64,000 nt of DNA from Roseibacterium beibuensis (GTDB lineage Bacteria; Pseudomonadota; Alphaproteobacteria; Rhodobacterales; Rhodobacteraceae): contig NZ_BAABHW010000002.1 in the NCBI RefSeq assembly GCF_039542305.1, positions 496,001 to 560,000 on the forward strand, written 5' to 3'. A program made the translations under genes and the position numbers. The notes below the pieces were generated by a model. The model saw only the letters and a list, made by a program, of their open reading frames with translations, was not told where the DNA came from and made no database searches. This document shows, piece after piece, positions 25,309 to 33,148 of this stretch (position 1 is the first letter of the stretch; each line of letters begins with the position of its first letter).

Positions 25309-27480
25309 TCAGGCGAGTGTGATCCCCGCCCCCTCGGTCACGACACCGATGATCGCCGCGTCATGGCCGAGCGCGCGGATCTTGGGCAGAACCTTGGTCG
25401 CATCGGCTTCGGGCAGCGCGGCCAACAAGCCGCCGGCGGTTTGCGGGTCGAAGCACAGATCGGCACGCGGGCTCTCCGGGGCCGTGACCGTCCATTGAAG
25501 GGCGGCGCGGTTCTGCGGGTACAGCGTCGAGCGGATGCCACGATCGGCCAGCGCTTCGGCCCCGTCCAGCAGCGGGATGGCGGAGACGTCAACCCGCGCG
25601 CCGACGCCCGAGGCCATGCAGATATTCGACAAGTGCCCAGCCAGGCCGAAGCCCGTCACATCCGTCATCGCATGGGCCAGCGGCGCCAACAGCGCCGCCG
25701 CGTCGCCCTGCGGGCGGGCCATCGCCGCCCAGGCCGCCATGACCTGGTCGCCGGGGGCTTTCGCCTGCATCTCGGCGGCGAGGATGACGCCGGTTCCAAG
25801 CGGTTTGGTCAGGATCAGCGCGTCGCCGGCTTGCGCGCCCGTCAGCGTGACGGCGGGTCCGTCCAGAAGGCCGGTCACCGTGAACCCCACGGTCAGCTCC
25901 GATCCCATCGAGCTGTGGCCACCGACCACCTCGGCCCCTTCGGCGGCAAAGACGTCGGCCGCGGCAGCCATCACCTCGTCCAGCCATGCCCCCTGCATGT
26001 GGGTCGCCATGCGGGGCAGGATCACATTGGCCAGGGCCGATTGCGGGACCGCCCCCATCGCCCAGACATCGCCGAGTGCATGGATCGCCGCCACGCGCGC
26101 CACCAAGGCCGGGTCGAGCGCGAAGGCGCGCAAATGGTCGGTCGAGATCACCTGCCGCGTCTTTCCCATCACCAGCACGGCCGCATCGTCGCCCGGCACG
26201 CGCTCCACGTCCTTGCGATTCGCCGAAGGCAGGCCGGATAGAACGTTCGACAGCGCCCCGGCGCCCAGCTTGGCCCCGCAGCCGCCGCACGGCGCGGGTC
26301 CGGAGATCTCTGCCGCCACGCCCTTGGCCGCGTTGGCGAGCGGACGGGGGGACTCCATCCGGGGAAGCTGGCGAAACTTCTCCATGAATTTCTGGTCGAT
26401 GGAATTCTTCCAATGCCACAGCGCCCCGCCCGCCACGGCAAACCCCGCCTTCTCGGCCACGGCGCGCTGATCGCCCATCGAGATGAGTTTCAGGAAATCG
26501 CCCTGCGGCTTGAACGCGCGGCGCTGCGCCCCGATCAGGTCGGCGCGCAGGTTGTGGGCAAGGATCGGCGCAGCGCGCACGGCGTAGACGCCTGCCTTGG
26601 GGCGCGGGTCGGGTGCGAAATGGGCACAGTCCCCGGCGGCATAGATCGTCGGATCGCTGACCGAGCGCAGGTATTTATCAACGACGAGAAAGCCATCCTT
26701 CACCTCCAGCCCCGTCTCGGCCACCCAGGCCTGCGGCAGGGCGGCGGCGGTGCCAAGCGTCAGGTCCGAGGGGATGCGGCGGCCATCCTCCAGCCGGATG
26801 TCGCTTGCCGTGACTTCTGCCGGGGCGACGCCCTCGTGCCGCGTGATCCCCCAGTCCCTCAGCGCCTTCAGCAAGTGTTGGCGGGCCGCCGGGACCACGC
26901 TGTTCAGGATCGTGCCGCGGTCGATGACGCAGATCTCGGCCGCCCGCCCCAACGTCTTCATGCGGTGCGCGCAGGCCATGGCCACTTCGCAGCCCGCCAC
27001 GCCGCCCCCGATGACGGCGATCCTGATCGGCCCGGTCCCCGCGCAAACCTCGGCCCACCGGTCGGCGAAACGCGCCAGGGGTTTGGCGGCCACGCCATGC
27101 TCGGCAAAGCCCGGAAGCGACGGCATTTCAGACGTGATCCCGATATCGAGCGAGCAGATGTCGTAGCGCAGCACCCGCCCCCCCGCGAGCGTCACGGTCT
27201 TGGCCGAGGCGTCCAACGCGATAGCCCGGTCGCAGATCAGCCGCGCCCCGGCAAAGCGCGCCAGGCGGACAAGGTCGATCTCCAGCGCGTCGCGGTCGTA
27301 ATGCCCCGCGATATGGCCCGGCAACATGCCCGAATAGGGGGCGGTCGGGCCGGGATTGACCACCGTAACCCGCACGCCGGGCACCGGGTTCATCCCCCAT
27401 TTGCGCAAGGCCAGCGCATGCGAATGGCCCCCGCCCACGAAGAGCAGGTCTTTGACAAGGGGGACAGGACCGGTTTCCAT
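25309..27480 (-). CDS. selD: NADH dehydrogenase-like / selenide, water dikinase SelD fusion
   Basis: A 723-residue two-domain protein. Residues 1-370 are a pyridine-nucleotide-disulphide oxidoreductase (FVGGGHSHALAL at the N-terminus, second dinucleotide fold VIGGGVAGCEVAMA near residue 157, FAD motif YAAGDCAHF near 280). Residues 395-723 are SelD, which makes selenophosphate from selenide and ATP. In the SelD part C401 in GGCGAKL occupies the place of the catalytic Cys17 of E. coli and K404 that of its lysine, while the second cysteine is replaced by alanine. GDDAAV and GGHSSMGSE are ATP/metal-binding segments. It starts four bases after truA stops, with AAAGGT upstream. Confidence 0.93.
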   Translation of the reverse strand: METGPVPLVKDLLFVGGGHSHALALRKWGMNPVPGVRVTVVNPGPTAPYSGMLPGHIAGHYDRDALEIDLVRLARFAGARLICDRAIALDASAKTVTLAGGRVLRYDICSLDIGITSEMPSLPGFAEHGVAAKPLARFADRWAEVCAGTGPIRIAVIGGGVAGCEVAMACAHRMKTLGRAAEICVIDRGTILNSVVPAARQHLLKALRDWGITRHEGVAPAEVTASDIRLEDGRRIPSDLTLGTAAALPQAWVAETGLEVKDGFLVVDKYLRSVSDPTIYAAGDCAHFAPDPRPKAGVYAVRAAPILAHNLRADLIGAQRRAFKPQGDFLKLISMGDQRAVAEKAGFAVAGGALWHWKNSIDQKFMEKFRQLPRMESPRPLANAAKGVAAEISGPAPCGGCGAKLGAGALSNVLSGLPSANRKDVERVPGDDAAVLVMGKTRQVISTDHLRAFALDPALVARVAAIHALGDVWAMGAVPQSALANVILPRMATHMQGAWLDEVMAAAADVFAAEGAEVVGGHSSMGSELTVGFTVTGLLDGPAVTLTGAQAGDALILTKPLGTGVILAAEMQAKAPGDQVMAAWAAMARPQGDAAALLAPLAHAMTDVTGFGLAGHLSNICMASGVGARVDVSAIPLLDGAEALADRGIRSTLYPQNRAALQWTVTAPESPRADLCFDPQTAGGLLAALPEADATKVLPKIRALGHDAAIIGVVTEGAGITLA

Positions 27481-27484
27481 CGTC

Positions 27485-28258
27485 TCAACCTTTCGCGAAG
27501 GGATCGTCGGGGTAACCAACACCGGTCAGGTAAAGGCCCTCGGGCGGGGCGACCGGACCGCAGGCGGCGCGATCACAGGCCGCCAGCGCCTCGGCCACGC
27601 GTGCGGGCGGCCAGGCCCCGGCGCCGACGCGTTCCAGCGTGCCCACGATGGACCGCACCTGGTTGTGCAGGAAAGACCGCGCCCGCAGGTGAAAGCGGAT
27701 CTCGCGGCCATGGGGTAGATCGACCGGGTCCACCACCACCTCGTCCAAGGTCTTGACCGGGCTGGCGGCCTGGCAGATCGAGGCGCGGAACGTCGTGAAG
27801 TCGTGCTTGCCGATCAACGCCTTGGCCGCCTCGGCCATCGGCGCGGGGTCGAGATCGCCGCGTACATGCCAAGCCAGCCCCGCGTCATGGACCAAAGGAG
27901 CGCGGCGCGCGATCAGGCGGTAGGTATAGCGCCGTTCGACCGCCGAGAAGCGCGCATGCCAATCGTCGGCCACGCGCGCGCAGTCCACGATGGCGACGGG
28001 CGCGGGTTTCAGGTGCCAGTTCAGCGCCTCGGACAGGCGGAACGGGTCCCAGTCGCGGGCCATATCGCACTGCGCCACCTGCCCCGTGGCATGCACGCCC
28101 GCATCCGTGCGCCCCGCCGCCGCGATGGAGGGCACGTCCTTTTCCAACTGGGCCAGGGCGGCCTCGATCGCACCCTGGACCGAGGGCTGGTCGGCCTGGC
28201 GCTGCCACCCGGCGAAGGGCGCGCCGTTATATTCGACTTTGAGGGCGTAACGCGGCAT
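27485..28258 (-). CDS. truA: tRNA pseudouridine(38-40) synthase TruA
   Basis: A 257-residue enzyme that isomerises uridines 38-40 in the tRNA anticodon arm. The N-terminal YNGAPFAGWQRQ and the catalytic-aspartate loop AAGRTDAGVHATGQV (Asp near residue 51) are diagnostic. The C-terminal FLHNQVRSIVGTL is also conserved. Complete. It forms a tight operon with the downstream selD fusion, so two tRNA-modification functions are linked. The start at 28258 is the conserved family start. Confidence 0.96.
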   Translation of the reverse strand: MPRYALKVEYNGAPFAGWQRQADQPSVQGAIEAALAQLEKDVPSIAAAGRTDAGVHATGQVAQCDMARDWDPFRLSEALNWHLKPAPVAIVDCARVADDWHARFSAVERRYTYRLIARRAPLVHDAGLAWHVRGDLDPAPMAEAAKALIGKHDFTTFRASICQAASPVKTLDEVVVDPVDLPHGREIRFHLRARSFLHNQVRSIVGTLERVGAGAWPPARVAEALAACDRAACGPVAPPEGLYLTGVGYPDDPFAKG

Positions 28259-28386
28259 GGCGACCGGCTAGCGCATCGCGCGGGCCGCGTCCACGGGGCC
28301 TGACGACGCGCGCGGTCTTCTCCCCTGTAAACGCCGCGTGCGAATACCTATTCTCAAGGGCAACGAAGTGGAAAGGACGCCAAGGC

Positions 28387-29799
28387 GTGGTCATCGGACG
28401 AGTAGCAGACGGGTTGGGCCGCGGGGTGGAGGGGCTTTCGCAGGCGGTGTCCGAAACCTTCTTCGAACCCGTGATCCGGTTGGGCGTGACCGGTCTGGCG
28501 CGCTCGGGCAAGACGGTGTTCATCACTTCGCTCGTGGCGAACCTGCTGGACCGGGGCCGCATGCCGGGGCTAGAGGCCGCGCAATCCGGCCGGATCGAGG
28601 CCGCCTACCTGCAACCGCAACCCGACGATACGGTCCCGCGCTTCGCCTTCGAGGATCACCTCGCCGCCATGACCGGACCGACCCCGTATTGGCCGGACAG
28701 CACGCGCTCGGTCTCGGAACTGCGCCTGTCGCTGCGGGTGCGGCCAACGGGGCTGCTGGGTGGCGTGACCGGGCCGCGCACCGTGCATCTCGATATCGTG
28801 GATTACCCGGGCGAGTGGCTGTTGGACCTCGCGCTGCTGGAACAGGATTTCGCGGCGTGGTCCGAGGCGGCCCTTGCCGCTGCCCGCATCCGGCCCGAGG
28901 GCGCGGCCTATGTCGCCCTGGTCGAGCGGACGGCAACGGACGACAAGCTGGACGAACCCACCGCCACGGCACTTGCCCGGGGCTGGACGGACTACCTGCA
29001 AGCCACGCGCGACGCCGGTTATTCCGATTGCACGCCGGGCCGGTTCCTTCTGCCCGGCGATCTGGAGGGCAGCCCCGCCCTGACCTTCGCGCCGCTGCCC
29101 GCGAGCGCCGCCCCGCGCGGTTCGCTGGCGCGCGAATTCGCCCGGCGCTACGAGGCCTACAAGTCGCAGGTCGTCAAACCCTTCTTTCGCAACCACTTCG
29201 CCCGGATCGACCGGCAGATCGTCCTGGTCGATGCGCTTGGCGCGATCCATTCCGGGCCGCCCGCGCTGGAGGATCTGCGCCGCGCGCTGGCCGGCATCCT
29301 CGGGGCGTTCCGGCCGGGGCGAAACAGCTTCCTGACCGCGATCCTCGGCAAACGGGTGGACCGCATCCTCTTTGCCGCGACCAAGGCCGACCATCTGCAC
29401 CACGAACAACACGCCCGCCTTGCCGCGATCATGGAGGCGCTGGTCTCCGAGGCGCGGCGGCGCGCGGATTTCAGCGGGGCGGAGACGCAGGCCATGGCCA
29501 TCGCCGCCCTGCGCGCAACGGTCGAGGAAACGCGGCGGGTGAACGGCGACGACCTCGGGGTCGTTCGGGGCGTGCTGGAAGAAACCGGCAAACAGGCGGC
29601 GCTTCATCCCGGCGACCTGCCTGCCGATCCATCGGCCCTTCTGACGCCTGCGCGGGACGGGGCCGAGGCTTGGCTCGATGGCGATTACGGCGTGATGCGG
29701 TTCGCGCCCGCCCCGTCCAGCCTGCGACCGGGCGAGGGGCCACCGCATATCCGGCTGGACCGCGCGGCGGAGTTCCTGCTGGGCGACCGGCTGAGATGA
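28387..29799 (+). CDS. ycjX: YcjX family P-loop protein
   Basis: A 470-residue protein of the YcjX/DUF463 family, dynamin-like GTPases associated with envelope or heat stress. The Walker A GLARSGKTVF lies near residues 36-45 and VDYPGEWLLDL corresponds to a switch/Walker B segment. A later TKADHL motif supports guanine recognition. It begins with GTG at 28387 and ends seven bases before the ycjF-like gene, the conserved pairing in proteobacteria. Its biochemical substrate is not known. The divergent truA lies 128 bases upstream, leaving space for a promoter. Confidence 0.9.
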   Translation: MVIGRVADGLGRGVEGLSQAVSETFFEPVIRLGVTGLARSGKTVFITSLVANLLDRGRMPGLEAAQSGRIEAAYLQPQPDDTVPRFAFEDHLAAMTGPTPYWPDSTRSVSELRLSLRVRPTGLLGGVTGPRTVHLDIVDYPGEWLLDLALLEQDFAAWSEAALAAARIRPEGAAYVALVERTATDDKLDEPTATALARGWTDYLQATRDAGYSDCTPGRFLLPGDLEGSPALTFAPLPASAAPRGSLAREFARRYEAYKSQVVKPFFRNHFARIDRQIVLVDALGAIHSGPPALEDLRRALAGILGAFRPGRNSFLTAILGKRVDRILFAATKADHLHHEQHARLAAIMEALVSEARRRADFSGAETQAMAIAALRATVEETRRVNGDDLGVVRGVLEETGKQAALHPGDLPADPSALLTPARDGAEAWLDGDYGVMRFAPAPSSLRPGEGPPHIRLDRAAEFLLGDRLR

Positions 29800-29806
29800 G
29801 GACTGA

Positions 29807-30820
29807 ATGATGAGCGAACGCAAAGGCCCGGTCCTGATCGAACTGGACGAAGACGAGGCGGCATCGCGACCAGGCCCCGAAGCGGCCGACCCGGTCCCCG
29901 ACCTGCCCGGCACCGCCCCCGAAGGCCGCGCGATGCAGGTGGTCGCGACCTTGGGCGCGCGCAAACCCTCGCGCGTCGCGCGTTGGTTCTGGGCGGCGCT
30001 GACCGCGCTGATCGGGTTCGTCGTCTCGCTGGCCGCGTGGGAGTTCGTGACAGGCCTTCTGGCGTCCAACCCGATCCTCGGGTGGACGGCGACCGGTCTC
30101 ATCGCGGTGGTCATCGGCACCCTTGCGATCATTGCGCTGCGCGAGTTGGCGGCTTTCTCGCGCCTCGGTCGTCTGGACGCCCTTCATCGGCAGGCCGAAA
30201 GCGCGCTGGCCTCGGGCGATCTGAAGGACGGGCGTGCCGTGGTGGACCGGCTGACCGGCCTGTATCGCGGGCGGGCCGAATTGCGCCTCGGGCGCGAGAC
30301 GGTCGAACGCCAGCGCAGGGAAGTGTTCGACGTCACCAGCCTTTTCGCGCTGGCCGAGACGCAGTTGCTGGCCCCGCTCGACGCCGCCGCAACGCGCGAG
30401 GTCGAGGCCGCGGCGCGGCAGGTCGCGACGGTCACGGCCCTTGTGCCGCTCGCCCTTGCGGACGTGTTCACGGCCTTGACGGCGAACTTGCGGATGATCC
30501 GGCGCATCGCCGAGATCTACGGCGGGCGGGCCGGCACCCTTGGCGCGTGGCGCCTGACCCGGGCGGTGCTTACCCACCTCGTGGCCACGGGCGCGGTGGC
30601 GGTTGGCGACGACCTGATCGGGTCGGTCGCCGGTGGCTCGATGCTCTCCAAGGTCTCCCGCCGGTTCGGCGAGGGGATCGTGAACGGTGCCTTGACCGCA
30701 CGGGTGGGGGTCGCCGCCATCGAGGTGTGCCGCCCGATCCCGTTTTCGACGGTGAAGAAGCCCGGCGTGACCGCGACCGTGCGCCGGGCGCTGACCGGGC
30801 TGTTCGGTCAAAAGGCCTGA
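29807..30820 (+). CDS. ycjF: YcjF/DUF697 (TIGR01620) inner membrane protein
   Basis: A 337-residue partner of YcjX. An acidic N-terminal tail of about 50 residues is followed by two adjacent membrane helices (about residues 60-82 and 92-112) and a helical DUF697 domain with further hydrophobic stretches around residues 210-270. GAGGA precedes the first of two consecutive ATGs at 29807 and 29810. The stop of ycjX is seven bases upstream, so the two are co-expressed. Confidence 0.9.
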   Translation: MMSERKGPVLIELDEDEAASRPGPEAADPVPDLPGTAPEGRAMQVVATLGARKPSRVARWFWAALTALIGFVVSLAAWEFVTGLLASNPILGWTATGLIAVVIGTLAIIALRELAAFSRLGRLDALHRQAESALASGDLKDGRAVVDRLTGLYRGRAELRLGRETVERQRREVFDVTSLFALAETQLLAPLDAAATREVEAAARQVATVTALVPLALADVFTALTANLRMIRRIAEIYGGRAGTLGAWRLTRAVLTHLVATGAVAVGDDLIGSVAGGSMLSKVSRRFGEGIVNGALTARVGVAAIEVCRPIPFSTVKKPGVTATVRRALTGLFGQKA

Positions 30821-30886
30821 GTGCGTTTCGATCTGCATAGCTGATCTGACGTGACAGCGCCCGCGCCGCGTGCCACAGACAGGGGC

Positions 30887-31801
30887 ATGAGCCAATCTCA
30901 CGCCGACCGCCCTCTTCTCGGCATCGTGTTGATGCTGGGCTTTTGCGCCATCGTGCCCATCGCCGATGCGATGGCGAAGCTGTTGGGCGACTTTCCCCTG
31001 ACACAACTGGTGCTGATCCGCTTCGCGGCACAGGCGATCCTGTTGCTGCCGCTGGCACTCTGGCTACGGCAGAGCCTTTTTCCCAATGCGCGGGTGGTGC
31101 GGCTGACACTGGTTCGGACGTTGCTGCAGATGACGGGCATCGCGACGATGTTCACGGCGCTGCGCTATCTGCCCCTGGCCGACGCGGTGGCCATCGCCTT
31201 CGTCATGCCCTTCATCATGCTGCTGCTCGGGTGGTGGGTGCTGAACGAAGAGGTCGGCCCCAGACGTCTGGCTGCCTGCGCCGTGGGCTTCATCGGTACG
31301 TTGATGGTCGTGCAGCCCAGTTTCGCCGAGGTCGGCTGGCCCGCCCTGTTGCCTCTGGCGGTGGCCTTCATCTTCGCCTTCTTCATGCTCGTCACCCGGC
31401 AGGTGGCCAAGGAAATCGACCCGGTCGCCTTGCAAGGGGCCTCGGCCATCCTTGCCCTGCCGATCCTGGTCCCTTTCGTGTTTCTGCCCGTGGCCGGGGA
31501 AACCCCGCTGACCGGGTGGATCACGCCGATGGGGGCCGACCTTGGCCTTTTCGCCATCCTCGGGTTTGCGGGGGCGGTGGCGCATCTCTTGATGACATGG
31601 TCGCTGCGCTTCGCGCCCTCGGCCACGCTGGCGCCGATGCAATATCTTGAAATCCCGCTGGCGACGCTGGTGGGCTTCGTGATCTTCGGTGACCTGCCGG
31701 ACGGGTTGGCGGCCTGGGGGATCGTGGTGACCATCGCTGCGGGCCTCTACATCGTCTGGCGCGAGCGGGCGGTCAGCCGGGCCGCACCCCCCGCCGCCTG
31801 A
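30887..31801 (+). CDS. EamA/DMT family transporter
   Basis: A 304-residue protein with ten hydrophobic segments arranged as two EamA repeats, the hallmark of drug/metabolite transporters in the inner membrane. The first repeat begins at GIVLMLGFCAIVPIADAMAK, and the ALRYLPLADAVAIAF segment is typical of the family. Substrate cannot be inferred; relatives export metabolites or import S-adenosylmethionine. The start at 30887 is chosen for its AGGGGC site; an upstream in-frame start at 30851 lacks one. Neighbours give no functional hint. Confidence 0.88.
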   Translation: MSQSHADRPLLGIVLMLGFCAIVPIADAMAKLLGDFPLTQLVLIRFAAQAILLLPLALWLRQSLFPNARVVRLTLVRTLLQMTGIATMFTALRYLPLADAVAIAFVMPFIMLLLGWWVLNEEVGPRRLAACAVGFIGTLMVVQPSFAEVGWPALLPLAVAFIFAFFMLVTRQVAKEIDPVALQGASAILALPILVPFVFLPVAGETPLTGWITPMGADLGLFAILGFAGAVAHLLMTWSLRFAPSATLAPMQYLEIPLATLVGFVIFGDLPDGLAAWGIVVTIAAGLYIVWRERAVSRAAPPAA

Positions 31802-31852
31802 TTGATCTGCCGCAAGGCAAAGCGGCGAAGCGGCGGGCAAGATCGGCGGATC

Positions 31853-32566
31853 ATGGCGCGCGAACATGGACACAGCCAAACCGAGGTCGAGGCCCGGATC
31901 AACGCCCCCGCCGGGCGTGGATACCTGCGTGACATCGTCTACGGCGGCATCGACGGGGCGGTGACAACCTTCGCCATCGTGGCGGGCGTTGCGGGGGCGG
32001 GCCTGTCGCCCACCGTGATCGTGGCACTGGGGCTGGCCAACGTGCTGGCCGATGGGTTTTCCATGGCCGCCGGGAATTTCTCGGGCACCAAGGCGGAACG
32101 CGACGACGCGCGGCGGCTGGCCGACGTGGAACGACGCCACCTGTCCGACCATCCCGACGGCGAACGTCGCGAGATCCGTGAAATCCTGCGGCAAAAGGGC
32201 CTGTCGGGCGAGGTGCTCGACGCCGCGACGGACCAGATCGCCACGAACAGGGAGGTCGCCGTGCGCCTCATGCTGACGGATGAATACGGCCTTTCGCCGG
32301 TCGAACCCCGCCCGATGCGCGCCGCCCTGGCAACCTTCTGGGCCTTCCTGCTGGCCGGGGCGGTGCCGCTCATGCCCTTCCTTTTGGGGCTGCCCGATGC
32401 CTTCCGCCTGTCGGCGATCATGACGGGCGTCGTCTTTTTCGGGATCGGCGCGGCAAAATCCATCTGGTCGGTCGCGCCCTGGTGGCGGTCGGGCGGCGAA
32501 ACGCTGGCCATCGGCGGGGCGGCAGCGGGTGTGGCCTATGCCGTCGGCACGTTCTTCGCGGTGTGA
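31853..32566 (+). CDS. VIT1/CCC1-type transporter
   Basis: A 237-residue membrane protein of the VIT family, which moves Fe2+ or Mn2+. The first helix begins at VYGGIDGAVTTFAIV, followed by GLANVLADGFSMAAGNF, both diagnostic. A hydrophilic, charged insert (about residues 75-150) corresponds to the cytoplasmic metal-binding loop, and three more helices follow. A short His-containing N-terminus (REHGHSQTE) precedes helix 1. Direction of transport and metal preference are not evident. The start at 31853 is preceded by CGGCGGA. Confidence 0.88.
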   Translation: MAREHGHSQTEVEARINAPAGRGYLRDIVYGGIDGAVTTFAIVAGVAGAGLSPTVIVALGLANVLADGFSMAAGNFSGTKAERDDARRLADVERRHLSDHPDGERREIREILRQKGLSGEVLDAATDQIATNREVAVRLMLTDEYGLSPVEPRPMRAALATFWAFLLAGAVPLMPFLLGLPDAFRLSAIMTGVVFFGIGAAKSIWSVAPWWRSGGETLAIGGAAAGVAYAVGTFFAV

Positions 32567-32645
32567 CGCACCGGATTTCCCGCCTTGTGCGCCAACGGCC
32601 AGAGGCGTTTAGCTGTCCCTGCCCTGTCTCGTCGAAAGTGTGCCC

Positions 32646-32948
32646 ATGTCCTATTCCGATCTCACCACCCTGCCCAAGGTTGCCTTGATCGTCGCCATCC
32701 TCGGCTTCGTCTTCGGGGTCCAGACGCTGACCACCAGCACCGTGAACGGCGTGACCCAGTGCAGCTTCATCGATTACGGCGCGCTGCTGTTCGGGGCGGC
32801 CGGGGCGTTCCTGGGATCGCTCGGCGAGGTGAAGGCGCTTAGCCTGACCGAGGGCAAGCTGGTGAACCTCATGGTCTCGGGTGCGGCGGTGATGATCGGC
32901 ATCTTCAACGTGCTGCGCGGCCTTGGCGTGATCTGGGGGCCGTGCTGA
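32646..32948 (+). CDS. small membrane protein, unknown function
   Basis: A 100-residue protein with three likely membrane helices (about residues 9-27, 43-58 and 75-95) and two cysteines (TQCSF and the C-terminal GPC). No family is recognised. The ATG at 32646 follows GAAAGTG; a GTG two codons earlier is possible. It lies between the VIT-type transporter and ileS on the same strand, with about 80 bases before it and 200 after, so it may have its own promoter. Confidence 0.65.
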   Translation: MSYSDLTTLPKVALIVAILGFVFGVQTLTTSTVNGVTQCSFIDYGALLFGAAGAFLGSLGEVKALSLTEGKLVNLMVSGAAVMIGIFNVLRGLGVIWGPC

Positions 32949-32968
32949 CGCAGACACCCGCCCTGCCC

Positions 32969-32997
32969 TTTACCCCGCGCCCGCGCGGGCCTATATC
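32969..32997 (+). promoter_or_regulatory. candidate ileS promoter
   Basis: TTTACC at 32969-32974 and TATATC at 32992-32997 are separated by 17 bases, each matching the sigma-70 consensus at four of six positions. Transcription would then begin about 33003-33006, at or next to the ATG of the small leader frame. Weak on its own. Confidence 0.4.
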
Positions 32998-33004
32998 CGC
33001 ATCC

Positions 33005-33055
33005 ATGATGACGTTCGCCGCGATCCTCATTCGAATTAGCAGCCCGGCGCTCTGA
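33005..33055 (+). CDS. candidate Ile-rich leader peptide upstream of ileS
   Basis: A 16-codon frame reading MMTFAAILIRISSPAL, with three isoleucine codons within five positions, placed 94 bases before the isoleucyl-tRNA synthetase. No Shine-Dalgarno site precedes it, but the candidate promoter would start transcription at the ATG, giving a leaderless message as known for rhizobial trpL. Ribosome stalling at the Ile codons when charged tRNA-Ile is scarce would sense the very product of IleS. The coding potential is too small to prove by eye. Confidence 0.45.
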   Translation: MMTFAAILIRISSPAL

Positions 33056-33099
33056 CCCGATCAGGCCGCCGGGACGAAGGTGCTTGAGCTATCGCGCCG
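33043..33099 (+). promoter_or_regulatory. candidate attenuator hairpins before ileS
   Basis: CCCGGCG at 33043-33049 pairs with CGCCGGG at 33067-33073, with an inner CTGA/TCAG stem that includes the stop codon of the leader frame. The same left arm (CGGCGC, 33045-33050) can instead pair with GCGCCG at 33094-33099, so two exclusive folds exist. No T-run follows either hairpin, so the mechanism could be translational or Rho-linked. Confidence 0.4.
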
Positions 33100-33148
33100 C
33101 CCTGCTATTCACCATCCGACATCCGCAAAGCCCGAGGAGCGCCCGACC

